Shown: one piece after another, positions 9,457 to 18,317 of the stretch
Position numbering within the stretch: position 1 is the stretch's first letter
How the letters are laid out: each line of letters opens with the position of its first letter
DNA from: a candidate division WOR-3 bacterium
Lineage (GTDB): Bacteria > Hydrothermota > Tepidihabitantia > Tepidihabitantales > CAIPLT01
NCBI GenBank assembly: GCA_026418155.1
Contig: JAOABV010000002.1
Coordinates: forward strand, 11,493 to 69,547
Direction: 5' to 3'
Length of the DNA: 58,055 nucleotides
Made by a program: the position numbers and the translations under genes
Notes under the pieces: model-generated
Databases searched by the model: none
Seen by the model: only the letters and a program-made list of their open reading frames with translations
What the model was told of the DNA's origin: nothing

Positions 9457-10331
9457 GAATTGGTTACCCTTGTATTAATCGGTCAATTGGCTGCACTGCC
9501 AACACTACTTTTCGGCTGGCATCTTATTCGGAAAAAAATCTGAAAGAAAAAGTTGCAAATAATTTAAATTGTCTTGAGCAGATATTGAAATATAATGTCG
9601 CCCATAATCTATTATTTTTCCGCCTCAGTTCCGATATTGTGCCGTTTGCTTCTCATCCGATTTGCACTTTTAATTGGCAGAAATATTTCCAGAACCGATT
9701 TGCGGAAATTGGTAAATTTATTAAACGACACAGGATGCGTATCTCGATGCATCCAGACCAGTTCGTTTTGATTAATTCCCCAAACCAAGATGTTGTGCAA
9801 AGTAGTATCAGAGAATTAATCTATCATTGTGAAATATTAGACCTGTTAGAACTTAATTATACGGCAAAAGTTCAAATTCATATTGGCGGTGTATACAAAG
9901 ATAAGACCTCGGCAACAATACGATTTATTAATGAATATAAAAAATTACCTCAAATAATTAAGCATCGTCTGGTGATTGAAAATGACCATATCTCTTATAC
10001 TCTTAAAGATTGTCTTTTCGTCCATAATGAAATTGGCATTCCGGTTTTATTTGATTCCTTCCACCACGAATGCTTAAATAATCAAGAGACAATAAGGCAG
10101 GCGATGTTATTAGCAAATAAGACCTGGGCTAAAAAAGATGGAGTCTTAATGGTTGATTATAGCAGTCAAAAGCCCAAAGCAACTAAAGGCACGCATAGCG
10201 AACATATCAATTTGCGCCATTTTACTAAATTTATTCAGGAGACGAAAGATATCAAATATGACCTTATGCTGGAAATAAAAGATAAAGAAAAATCAGCAAT
10301 AAAGGCAATTAGATTAATCAAAAATTCATAG
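9453..10331 (+). CDS. uvsE: UV-damage endonuclease (UVDE)
   Basis: TIM-barrel, metal-dependent endonuclease that nicks DNA 5' of UV photoproducts, starting an alternative excision repair independent of UvrABC. The 292-aa protein begins RIGYPCINRSIGC. It carries the metal/active-site blocks SMHPDQFVLINSP (about 109-121), IHIGG, IENDH, LFDSFHHE and MLEIKDKE near the end. Length matches bacterial UvsE (about 290-320). The start overlaps the stop of the DUF523-DUF1722 gene, so both come from one mRNA. It is convergent with the solute-binding protein gene. Confidence 0.93.
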   Translation: MRIGYPCINRSIGCTANTTFRLASYSEKNLKEKVANNLNCLEQILKYNVAHNLLFFRLSSDIVPFASHPICTFNWQKYFQNRFAEIGKFIKRHRMRISMHPDQFVLINSPNQDVVQSSIRELIYHCEILDLLELNYTAKVQIHIGGVYKDKTSATIRFINEYKKLPQIIKHRLVIENDHISYTLKDCLFVHNEIGIPVLFDSFHHECLNNQETIRQAMLLANKTWAKKDGVLMVDYSSQKPKATKGTHSEHINLRHFTKFIQETKDIKYDLMLEIKDKEKSAIKAIRLIKNS

Positions 10332-10410
10332 GAATTTATCCATATCTTTTTGAATTAATTACCGATTCTTTACCTCAGACTAAATTCTAATAGTTTTCTT
10401 CTCCTTAAAT

Positions 10411-11661
10411 TTATTTTTTAGTTCGGGCTAATAACTTTTGACAAGCAAAGTCTAATGCCTGTTTAGGCGTCATCTTATTTAAGGTCGGTGGCTCTAATCC
10501 GTCACTAATAAGAATGTTTCTGCCTTCAAACCAAACTTCGCCTCTTGGTTCAAATACCGCATTTTCCATTTGTAAATAAGCATCTTTTAAGCCAGGCGTC
10601 TTTTGAAAATGCTCTTGCATCCGAGAATCATCAAGTGCACTTTTTTGAATTGGCACATAATAAGTGCCTAAAGACCAGCGAATTTGATTCTCTTTGCTGA
10701 TAAACCATTTGATAAACTGCCAGGCTGCATCTTTTTGAACTTGGTTTGCTGACTTAAACAGTCCAATATTTGTGCCATAAATAATTGCGGCTGGTTTATT
10801 CCAAATAGGTAAAGGCGCCATTCCAATGGGAAAACTCTCCACTCCTTGCATTACTGCTCGTCGAGCACAACTAAACGGAACCATTGCCAGCCGGCCGGCT
10901 AAAAAATCATCAATTAAGTCTGCACCGGTTTTAGGACTTTGGACACTATCTTTATATATCAAATCAACTTGAAATTGCAACCCGCGCACTGCTTCTGGAC
11001 CATTAAATAAAGGCTGGTTGTGCTCTTCATCATAAAGTCTGCCTTCTTGTTGGTGCAACATTGAAGCAAATATCCAAATATCAGTTCCATTTGCCGTTGG
11101 CGTGATTGAATTGCCCAATCTCTTTTTTAACTGAAAACAAACCTGCCTAAACTCTTCCCAGGTTTTAGGAAAACTTTTGATACCGGCTTTTTGAAAAAGG
11201 TCAATATTATAATAATAAACAGGCACGCTCTTATTAAAAGGTAAAGTAATAATTTTGCCATTCCAAGTATTATTTGCCAAAAGCACAGGCCAGATGTCAT
11301 TAATTTCGTTTGGAGTCAATCCGTTTTTACCTTTAACATAATTATCAAGCGGTTCTAAATAGTTATGGTTTAAAAGTTGTGTTGTCCAATTTTCATACAT
11401 TTGGGCAATAGTTGGCGGTTGATTAACTGCAGACGCGCTCATTAGTTTTTGTGCCAATGTATTATAATCCGCCATATTAACTAACTTAATATCAATGTGT
11501 TTATGGGTTGATTCGAAGTCAGCCACCATTGCCTGTAAGACTTTCTCAACATTCCCTCCCATCGCATGCCAAAAAGTTACCTCTATTTTTTTACTCGATT
11601 GCTTAGTGCAAGCAATCATAAAAAATATCAATCCCAAAATTAATAATATTTTTTGTCTCAT
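10411..11661 (-). CDS. Extracellular carbohydrate-binding lipoprotein (ABC-type, family 1)
   Basis: 416 aa. A short basic start and hydrophobic stretch end in the lipobox FMIAC (Cys 18), so the mature protein is a lipoprotein. VTFWHAMGG near residue 30 and QKDAAWQFIKWFISKENQ near the C-terminus are typical of UgpB/MalE-type sugar-binding proteins, which feed oligosaccharides or glycerophosphodiesters to an ABC importer. No permease or ATPase gene is adjacent, so it is an orphan here and must use a transporter encoded elsewhere. The ligand cannot be inferred. Confidence 0.87.
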   Translation of the reverse strand: MRQKILLILGLIFFMIACTKQSSKKIEVTFWHAMGGNVEKVLQAMVADFESTHKHIDIKLVNMADYNTLAQKLMSASAVNQPPTIAQMYENWTTQLLNHNYLEPLDNYVKGKNGLTPNEINDIWPVLLANNTWNGKIITLPFNKSVPVYYYNIDLFQKAGIKSFPKTWEEFRQVCFQLKKRLGNSITPTANGTDIWIFASMLHQQEGRLYDEEHNQPLFNGPEAVRGLQFQVDLIYKDSVQSPKTGADLIDDFLAGRLAMVPFSCARRAVMQGVESFPIGMAPLPIWNKPAAIIYGTNIGLFKSANQVQKDAAWQFIKWFISKENQIRWSLGTYYVPIQKSALDDSRMQEHFQKTPGLKDAYLQMENAVFEPRGEVWFEGRNILISDGLEPPTLNKMTPKQALDFACQKLLARTKK

Positions 11662-11945
11662 ATTAATATTTTAATATTTTATTAAATTTAGTCAAATATT
11701 TTTACAAGACCTGTCTAAAGGATATGCTCAACAAAGTAAGATTAAAAGGACTATTAGAATACCGCCGCCGAAATGCGTCTTTCCCAATTATTCATTATCT
11801 GATCAAAACTTAATAAAAGTATTTATGATAAATTTTAATTTTTTTATTATATTATTTACTGAAAGTTTGGCCAAAATGCATGGAAGACCAAGAGCAAATT
11901 CAAAAATTGCCGTGCCTTAAGTAGTATTTTTCAGAGGTGCTTTTA
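11662..11945. other. Intergenic, AT-rich, with a repeat-end fragment
   Basis: No gene seen. 11909-11935 (CGTGCCTTAAG then TTTTTCAGAG) resembles one end of the MITE-like family, so a truncated copy probably abuts the full copy that follows. Confidence 0.4.
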
Positions 11946-12074
11946 GAGAGCCCGGAAAAAGTCAAGTTTTGCCGATTAATGTCCTGAACTTACCGAAGAT
12001 TGCTTTTATTTTGTTGTGTTTCTTGGATAGAAATGCGTACCTCAAGAGAGTTCTGTGCCACTTTCAGAAATACT
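11946..12074 (-). repeat. MITE-like element, copy C
   Basis: About 129 bp, inverted relative to the copy at 16914-17043. Their reverse complements align over almost the whole length and share AAGTTTTGCCGATTAAT, TTATTTTGTTGTGTTTCTT and GAAATGCGT. It is bounded by TTTTA on the left (11941-11945) and on the right (12075-12079), a possible target duplication. The ORF running through it is an artefact. The rest of the gap up to 12387 is AT-rich with nothing recognised. Confidence 0.65.
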
Positions 12075-12387
12075 TTTTAATTACGCTTGACAAAATGATA
12101 ATTTTGGATAAAAATTATAAGTATAAGTTTTGCTATGATAAGTTTAATAACTTATTTTCATTATGATAAATTTTCCTATTTCTTAAATCATTATCTCTAT
12201 TTGACTGTACAACTTCGATCTCGTATTTTCTATCTCAAAGTTCAAAAACCTGAGTCAGTGAAAAAATTACTAAAATGATACTTCAGTTTTTCTATGCATT
12301 ATGCAAAACAGTATATCCGAAGAATTTTTTCAATTAATAAATTATCAACAAATCCAAACATAAACCTTAAATAGATTAGGAGTTGTT

Positions 12388-13938
12388 TTGAGTAAAATTG
12401 TTGAATGTGTTCCTAATTTTTCTGAAGGTCGTAGAACAGAAGTAATTGATAGTATTATTAAAGAAATTCTATCTGTAGAAGGCATTATTCTCCTTGATAA
12501 AGAAATGAATGCTGACCATAATCGGGCGGTCATCAGTTTTGTTGGCGAACCGACTCAAGTTGTCGAAGCAGCCTTTCGAGGCTGTAAAAAAGCCGCCGAA
12601 CTAATTGATTTGAACCACCATCAAGGCGAACATCCCAGAATTGGTGCGACCGACGTAATTCCCTTTATTCCCATTGCTAATATAACAATGGAGGAATGTG
12701 TTTGTTTAGCAAAAGAATTAGGTAAAAGAATTGCCGAGGAACTTAATATTCCAGTTTATCTATATGAATCTGCCGCAACCAGACCAGATCGAGTTGACCT
12801 GGCAAATATCCGTAAAGGCGAATTTGAAGGATTAAAAACTGCAATTAAAACCGACCCATCTCGGGCACCGGATTTTGGTAAGCCTGAATTACATCCCACG
12901 GCCGGGGCGGTTGTCGTAGGTGCCCGTTTCCCTTTAATTGCTTATAATATCAATCTCAATACAACTGATGTAAGCATTGCAAAAAAGATTGCTAAAGCGA
13001 TTCGATTCCGGGATGGCGGTTATCGCTATGTTAAAGCCCTGGGCTTTTCAATCACCGAAAAGAATTGTGTGCAAGTTTCCATAAATATGACCAATTATCT
13101 GGGAACACCGTTATATCGTGTTTTTGAGACTGTTAAAAGAGAAGCCGAACGCTATGGAGTGACAATTAGAGAGAGCGAAATTGTTGGTTTAGTACCTCAA
13201 AAAGCGTTGATTGATAGTGCAGTTTATTATTTGCAATTAAATGAATTTAATTCCGAGCAAATTTTAGAATCAAAACTGACCAGTGCCAAAGGTAAAACTA
13301 TTGAAGAATTTTTGTTTGAACTTAGTCAACCAACGCCGACTCCGGGTGGTGGCTCTTGTTCAGCCTTAGCCGGAGCCGTCGGTGCTTCGCTATTATTAAT
13401 GGTGATAAATTTAACCCTTGCTAAACCATCATCAGAAGAAATTGTAAAAGAACTAAATGAAATTAAAGATAAAATTCAGTTGGCGCAAAAACAGTTTTAT
13501 GAACTTATCCATCTTGATGCGGAAAGTTTTAATCAAGTTATTCAAGCCTACAAATTACCCAAAGCCACTGACGAAGAAAAAAAGGTTCGTAAAGAAAAAA
13601 TTCTTCAGGCATTGAAAGATGCTTGTCGGATTCCAGAACAAGTATTTGATTTAGCACTTTCCACAATTAACTTAGCAAAACCCATTGCCGAAAAAGGTAA
13701 CAAAAACGCCATTTCTGATGTGGGAGTTGCCATATCTTATCTCAAAACTGCTATGGAGGGTGCTCGACTTAATATTTTAATCAATCTTAAATCAATTAAA
13801 GACATTATCAGAGTTGAACCCGAATATAAAAACTATGAAGTATATATTAATGAAACAAAATTAAGAATTAATCCGTCAACGCTTGAAATTGAAAGTATAT
13901 TTAATAAAATTAACCAAACATTGTCTGAAAATCTTTAG
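12388..13938 (+). CDS. ftcD: Bifunctional glutamate formimidoyltransferase / formimidoyl-THF cyclodeaminase
   Basis: Transfers the formimino group from formiminoglutamate to THF, then cyclises it to 5,10-methenyl-THF with ammonia release, feeding one-carbon units into folate. The 516 aa contain FTCD N domain (1-180), FTCD C domain (181-300) and cyclodeaminase (about 305-505, starting EFLFELSQPTPTPGGGS). The catalytic His of the family is H82 in GEHPRIGATDV. The start is TTG at 12388, fixed by AGGAG six bases upstream. Bacteria often have the halves as separate genes, so the full fusion is worth noting. No other histidine-degradation gene is nearby; fhs and purH in this window belong to the same folate pool. 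Confidence 0.94.
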   Translation: MSKIVECVPNFSEGRRTEVIDSIIKEILSVEGIILLDKEMNADHNRAVISFVGEPTQVVEAAFRGCKKAAELIDLNHHQGEHPRIGATDVIPFIPIANITMEECVCLAKELGKRIAEELNIPVYLYESAATRPDRVDLANIRKGEFEGLKTAIKTDPSRAPDFGKPELHPTAGAVVVGARFPLIAYNINLNTTDVSIAKKIAKAIRFRDGGYRYVKALGFSITEKNCVQVSINMTNYLGTPLYRVFETVKREAERYGVTIRESEIVGLVPQKALIDSAVYYLQLNEFNSEQILESKLTSAKGKTIEEFLFELSQPTPTPGGGSCSALAGAVGASLLLMVINLTLAKPSSEEIVKELNEIKDKIQLAQKQFYELIHLDAESFNQVIQAYKLPKATDEEKKVRKEKILQALKDACRIPEQVFDLALSTINLAKPIAEKGNKNAISDVGVAISYLKTAMEGARLNILINLKSIKDIIRVEPEYKNYEVYINETKLRINPSTLEIESIFNKINQTLSENL

Positions 13939-13971
13939 ATAAAATAAAAAAGTGATATTTATAATTAAAAA

Positions 13972-14826
13972 ATGAACCTTTTTAGGTCGATTTTTAAGCC
14001 GGTCAAAACGGATATGCGTTTTTGTGATTTACATATCCATACGGTTTTCTCTGACGGACTGCTAACTCCAGAACAAGTGGTAATCAAAGCCAAAGAATGC
14101 GGTTTATCAGCAATTGGTATTGTCGACCATGATTCGATTGGAGGAGTTGAACCGGCAAAACGCCAAGGAAAAAAAGAAGGCTTAGAAGTAGTTCCCGCAG
14201 TAGAAATGAGTTGTGTTCTTGGCGAAAACGACATCCATATTATCGGCTATTATATTGATTATAAAAATAAAAAATTGAAAGAGTTCCTTGCTGATATTCA
14301 ACAAAAACGTGTTGCTCGTGCGAAATCAATGGTAGAAAGACTTGCCAAACAAGGCGCAAGAGTTGATTGGCACCGAGTATTAGAATTAGCCGGGGTAGGT
14401 TCGGTCGGTCGACCGCATATTGCCCAGGTATTAGTTGAAGAAGGATATGTTTCCTGTTATGATGAGGCATTCTGGAAATTTCTTGGTTATCATTGTCCGG
14501 CGTATGTACCGAAAGAAAAACTTTCACCCAAAGAAGCCATCAAACTTATTCGTCGATTTCACGGTATCCCGGTATTGGCTCACCCGATGAGTTATCAAAA
14601 CCGAGCAATGATTAGTTTTCTGATTGATGAAGGTATTGTCGGATTAGAAGTCTGGCGAGTGGAGCATACTGAAAACGAGATTAATTTTCTTTTAAATTTA
14701 GTGATGATTAGAAATTTAGTTGCGGTTGGCGGTTCTGATTGTCATGGCGGTCGCAAAGGAAAAATTCTAATTGGTGAATTAAAAATACCTTACCAATATC
14801 TCGAGAGATTAAAACATGCTCGATAG
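13972..14826 (+). CDS. PHP-domain phosphoesterase (RNase AM/YciV-like)
   Basis: 284-aa metal-dependent phosphoesterase. PHP motifs visible are DLHIHTVFSDG (about residues 17-27), GIVDHDSIGG, VEMSC, IHIIGYY, the HP of VLAHPMSY and the late GGSDCHGG. This order and the intervening helix match the TrpH/YciV group, which hydrolyses nucleoside 3',5'-bisphosphate and trims 5' ends of RNA. The ATG at 13972 gives a 13-residue leader; a second ATG at 14014 (MRFCDLHIHT) is the usual family start and equally possible. Its end overlaps the next gene by 11 bases, so the pair is co-transcribed. Confidence 0.85.
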   Translation: MNLFRSIFKPVKTDMRFCDLHIHTVFSDGLLTPEQVVIKAKECGLSAIGIVDHDSIGGVEPAKRQGKKEGLEVVPAVEMSCVLGENDIHIIGYYIDYKNKKLKEFLADIQQKRVARAKSMVERLAKQGARVDWHRVLELAGVGSVGRPHIAQVLVEEGYVSCYDEAFWKFLGYHCPAYVPKEKLSPKEAIKLIRRFHGIPVLAHPMSYQNRAMISFLIDEGIVGLEVWRVEHTENEINFLLNLVMIRNLVAVGGSDCHGGRKGKILIGELKIPYQYLERLKHAR

Positions 14827-15478
14827 AATGATTCTTAATAAAATATTTTTATTAGCGATGCTATTTAGTGGATACACTATAGTAGTTGGTCAAAATCTAA
14901 TCATTGCCCGCTTAAAGTATTCTGGTGGCGGTGATTGGTATAATGACCCTGATGCAATTCCTAATTTAGCAAAGGAAATGAATAAAAGAACTAATTTGAA
15001 AACAGAGGAATATGAAAAAGTTGTTAGTCTTAATGATGAAAAATTATTTAACTATCCGTTTTTATTTATGACAGGACACGGTAATGTTACTTTTTCGGAT
15101 GATGAAGTGAGACGATTAAGGACTTATCTTATTCTTGGCGGATTTTTATACGCTGACGATGATTACGGAATGGACGAATCTTTTCGACGCGAGATAAAAA
15201 AAGTTTTCCCGGAAAATGAATTAGTAGAACTTCCTTATGAACATCCAATTTACCATCTTATCTATAAATTTCCTTCAGGATTACCTAAAATCCATGAACA
15301 TTATGAAGGAGCCCCTAAAGGTTACGGTATCTTTTATCAAGGACGGTTAGTCGTTTTTTATACCTGGAACTCTAATATTAGCGATGGCTGGACCGAAGCC
15401 CATGATGACCCAATAGAAAAACGCGAAGAAGCTTTCAAAATGGGTATTAATATCATTGCTTACGCATTAACCCATTAA
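14816..15478 (+). CDS. DUF4159 secreted protein
   Basis: 220 aa with an N-terminal hydrophobic signal (about residues 6-24, KIFLLAMLFSGYTIVVG) and a DUF4159 body: ARLKYSGGGDWYNDPDA, FLFMTGHGNVTFSDDEV, LRTYLILGGFLYADDDYG and a C-terminal WTEAHDDP stretch. DUF4159 resembles a glutamine-amidotransferase-like fold and occurs in secreted or membrane-anchored proteins of FCB and PVC bacteria; its function is unknown. The start lies inside the PHP gene, and a second in-frame ATG four codons on is possible. A secreted lamin-tail protein follows 46 bases later. Confidence 0.82.
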   Translation: MLDRMILNKIFLLAMLFSGYTIVVGQNLIIARLKYSGGGDWYNDPDAIPNLAKEMNKRTNLKTEEYEKVVSLNDEKLFNYPFLFMTGHGNVTFSDDEVRRLRTYLILGGFLYADDDYGMDESFRREIKKVFPENELVELPYEHPIYHLIYKFPSGLPKIHEHYEGAPKGYGIFYQGRLVVFYTWNSNISDGWTEAHDDPIEKREEAFKMGINIIAYALTH

Positions 15479-15524
15479 TTCTTTGGCATCGGGCTTGTTC
15501 AAAGAATACACAATTAAGTAACAG

Positions 15525-16880
15525 ATGCAATTTTATCGAATTTTTTGTTGGTTTTGCGGTATATCATTTTGGGGTAATCTCTTAAATGCACAAAATATCC
15601 TATCAAACAAAAAATTCTCTTCTCGCGTAGTAATAAATGAAGTTATGGCAAATCCCAAAGGAACGAATACATCAGCACTTTCTGCCGAAGACCGTAATGA
15701 ATTCATTGAACTTTATAATATAACTGCTGATACAGTTGATTTATCTGGTTGGCGAATCTATGACTTTCAATCTTATGACAACATTATTCAATGGTCCGAT
15801 ACCACTCTGCTAATCCGTTATCCCAATGTAGTTATCAATTCTACTTTGCTTCCGCCTTACAGTTTTGCCATAATCTTAGACCCAGAATATACTGCGTCTA
15901 ATCCAGTAGGTGGTTACATTCAACCTTATCAATTACCTGACAGTCTTTTAGTGCTTACAATAGGTAACACTGCTTTCGGTGATAATGGTTTAGCCACAAC
16001 TGACCCAATTTTACTTTTTTCACCAACAGGCGATAGTTCCAGTTATGGCACACCATTTAACCCTAATGACTCTTTTCCTCGCCGGGATTATGGTTCTACT
16101 AACGACGGTTTGTCTTGGGAAAGAATCTCACCTTGGGCTGAAGATAGTATTATTAATTGGATTCGCTCCTTAGATACTACCGGCTCAACCCCAGGCAGAG
16201 ATAATAGTATATTTTCCTATTATGATTTAGCGGTCAGTGGTTTTGAACATAGCCCGGTTATTATTACTGAAAATCAAAATGTTACGATGTTTATAAAAGT
16301 TACCAATTATAGTTACCAATTTGTTGGACCATGCACTTTGAATGTGATTAACGACATCGACCGAGATGGTTTTGAAGATTCTGGAGAGAGATTGTATATC
16401 TGTTATGACTTATCAATCTTACCTCAATCGGAGACGACGCTCAGTTTTGTCTGGCAATTAGTGCCTAAAGGCGAACATCTACTTGAAGCAATTGTCGTTT
16501 TTGCTCGAGACCAAAAACCTAACAATAATCGAATATCAAGAATTATCCGGGTGACATCGCCTACTGGTAATTATTCGCTTACTAATAAAATCTTCAGTCC
16601 TGATGGCGACGGCGTTGATGACACTCTATTTGTCCAATACAATTTTCCTGAAACTAAAGGAACATTAAAAGTTTCTATTTATAATTTAAACGCCCATTTG
16701 ATTAAAACCTATGAATATAAGAAACTGACAACTCAAAACGGAGTAATAACCTGGGACGGCAAAACAGAAAATGGTAATCTCGCACCAATTGGCATTTATA
16801 TCGTGCTTTTAGAATATAAGTCTAAAAATTACTCAATTACGGAAAAACATTCTACAGTCTTAGCTAAAAAGATAAAATAA
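15525..16880 (+). CDS. Secreted lamin-tail-domain protein with FlgD-like C-terminal domain
   Basis: 451 aa. A signal-like hydrophobic start runs to about residue 22 (ending LLNAQ). A lamin-tail domain spans about 34-185 (VVINEVMANPKG, NEFIELYNITADTVDLSGW). A CARDB-like beta domain covers about 230-345, and a FlgD/CHU_C-like domain about 350-451 (NKIFSPDGDGVDDTLFVQY, TWDGKTENGNLAPIGIYIV). Such a C-terminal domain is used for sorting in type IX-secreting bacteria and is common in FCB candidate phyla. It probably acts at the cell surface; no enzyme motif is seen. The kinase-PorX pair begins 200 bases downstream after a repeat element. Confidence 0.83.
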   Translation: MQFYRIFCWFCGISFWGNLLNAQNILSNKKFSSRVVINEVMANPKGTNTSALSAEDRNEFIELYNITADTVDLSGWRIYDFQSYDNIIQWSDTTLLIRYPNVVINSTLLPPYSFAIILDPEYTASNPVGGYIQPYQLPDSLLVLTIGNTAFGDNGLATTDPILLFSPTGDSSSYGTPFNPNDSFPRRDYGSTNDGLSWERISPWAEDSIINWIRSLDTTGSTPGRDNSIFSYYDLAVSGFEHSPVIITENQNVTMFIKVTNYSYQFVGPCTLNVINDIDRDGFEDSGERLYICYDLSILPQSETTLSFVWQLVPKGEHLLEAIVVFARDQKPNNNRISRIIRVTSPTGNYSLTNKIFSPDGDGVDDTLFVQYNFPETKGTLKVSIYNLNAHLIKTYEYKKLTTQNGVITWDGKTENGNLAPIGIYIVLLEYKSKNYSITEKHSTVLAKKIK

Positions 16881-16913
16881 TTGACAAACTTATCTTATTT
16901 ATACTGATATTGA

Positions 16914-17043
16914 GAGTGTTCTGAAAAGTGGCACAAAACTCTCTTACAGCACGCATTCCTATTTAAGAAAACACAACAAAATAAGAGTAGTGTCCATTAG
17001 TTCAGTATATTAATCGGCAAAACTTGATTTTTTCTATGCGTTC
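16914..17043 (+). repeat. MITE-like element, copy B, with 6-bp flanking direct repeats
   Basis: 130 bp starting GAGTGTTCTGAAAAG and ending TTTTTTCTATGCGTTC, flanked by TATTGA at 16908-16913 and again at 17044-17049, the pattern of a target-site duplication. Its sequence matches copy C in inverse orientation and copy D in the same orientation. It sits in the promoter region of the histidine kinase, and the right-hand TATTGA forms part of the kinase -35 box. Confidence 0.68.
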
Positions 17044-17045
17044 TA

Positions 17046-17074
17046 TTGACTTATATTGACAATTATATTACTAT
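17046..17074 (+). promoter_or_regulatory. Putative promoter of the kinase-PorX operon
   Basis: -35 TTGACT (17046-17051), 17-base spacer, -10 TACTAT (17069-17074). The ATG at 17081 starts six bases after the -10 and lacks a Shine-Dalgarno sequence, again suggesting a leaderless mRNA. The -35 box overlaps the flank of the MITE-like element. Confidence 0.4.
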
Positions 17075-17080
17075 TAACAG

Positions 17081-18316
17081 ATGGCACCATTTAGAATTGG
17101 ATTTAGATTTCTCCAATATTACTTCATTAGTGGAATCGTTATTTTAGCCGGTTTTTGGTTTTTTTATACTCGTTATCTTGTTCAACAGTTGGAAAAAGAA
17201 ACTGCGGTTCGCTCGCGAATCTATGCTCAATATATGCAACGAGCCACTGAACCCAGTAGTGAAAGTTCGCCGGAATTAGATGTAATCTTTGAAGAAGTTA
17301 TTAAGAAAATTGACTTTCCGGTAATTATTACCGATGCTGAAGGTAATCCTATCTCTTATATAAATTTACCCGAAAGAAACCCCACGCCAGAGAGATTGAA
17401 AGTTTTAATGGCCCGTTTAGATAATGAGCATGCACCAATTCCGCTTACTATAACGCTTAATGATACAATTAAAAAACTCGGAGAGATTCACTACGGAATG
17501 CCGAATTCTGTAAAAGCGCTTAGATTATATCCTTTTTTACAACTCGGATTTCTTGTGCTTTTTATATTTATTGGTATTTGGGGAATTATTATCTATCACC
17601 GAAGAGAGCAAGAATTAATTTGGACGACTTTAGCCAAAGAGACGGCGCATCAATTGGCAACGCCCATTTCTTCTCTTTCAGGATGGATAGAAACACTCAA
17701 ATTATCGCAAAATCAATTCCCGGTTAGCCCTGATATGTCTTCAGCCAATCAAAAACCCCAGTTGTCCTTAGCGCTTAGTCAAATGGAAGAAGATATTATG
17801 CGAATGAGAGAAGTATTGGAACGATTTAGTCGTATTGGTCTACCGCCGGAATTAAAATTGCGTCAGCCTAAAGAGATAATTGAACCAGTAATTCTTTTTA
17901 TAAAACGCCGCACTCCTAAAAGTATTGAGTTCATTTCTAATATTGAGTTTAATCCCAATATTAAAGTAGACGAGGTGTTATTTTCTTGGACAATAGAAAA
18001 TTTATTGAAAAATAGTGTTCAAGCCATTGGCACAAATCCTGGTCAAATAGAAATCACAACAAAACCGTATCGAAATTATGAATTTTTAGAAATTGACATT
18101 ATTGATAGCGGCGAAGGAGTTAAATCTGCACTAATAAAAGATATCTTTAAGACCGGCGCCACGACAAAAAAATACGGCTGGGGTGTTGGCTTAACCTTAG
18201 CCAAACGAATCATTGAAGAATATCACAAAGGTAAACTTTTTCTCAAAGAATCAAAACCCGGTCGCACTGTTTTCACAATCCAATTACCAATTGCCGAGGT
18301 CGTAAACGAAAAATAA
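17081..18316 (+). CDS. Membrane sensor histidine kinase (PorY-like partner of PorX)
   Basis: 411-aa kinase with TM1 at about 13-30, an extracytoplasmic region to about 150, TM2 at about 153-172, a dimerisation/phosphoacceptor helix with H190 in ETAHQLATPISSLSG, and an ATPase domain (N box ENLLKNSVQAIG, G1 DSGEGV, G2 WGVGLTLAKRI). It should autophosphorylate and pass phosphate to the REC protein whose ATG is one base after its stop. In Bacteroidota, PorY-PorX control type IX secretion but are not usually adjacent; here they form one operon. The PorY label is inference from the PorX-like partner. Confidence 0.88.
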   Translation: MAPFRIGFRFLQYYFISGIVILAGFWFFYTRYLVQQLEKETAVRSRIYAQYMQRATEPSSESSPELDVIFEEVIKKIDFPVIITDAEGNPISYINLPERNPTPERLKVLMARLDNEHAPIPLTITLNDTIKKLGEIHYGMPNSVKALRLYPFLQLGFLVLFIFIGIWGIIIYHRREQELIWTTLAKETAHQLATPISSLSGWIETLKLSQNQFPVSPDMSSANQKPQLSLALSQMEEDIMRMREVLERFSRIGLPPELKLRQPKEIIEPVILFIKRRTPKSIEFISNIEFNPNIKVDEVLFSWTIENLLKNSVQAIGTNPGQIEITTKPYRNYEFLEIDIIDSGEGVKSALIKDIFKTGATTKKYGWGVGLTLAKRIIEEYHKGKLFLKESKPGRTVFTIQLPIAEVVNEK

Positions 18317-18317
18317 G

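Noticed and set aside
10411-11661. Complete sugar ABC transporter operon
   Set aside because: Only the binding lipoprotein is present; flanking genes are uvsE and ftcD.
11969-12166. 65-codon plus-strand ORF
   Set aside because: It lies within the MITE-like copy C; similar accidental ORFs occur across copy D (20683-21073) and are not conserved in frame.
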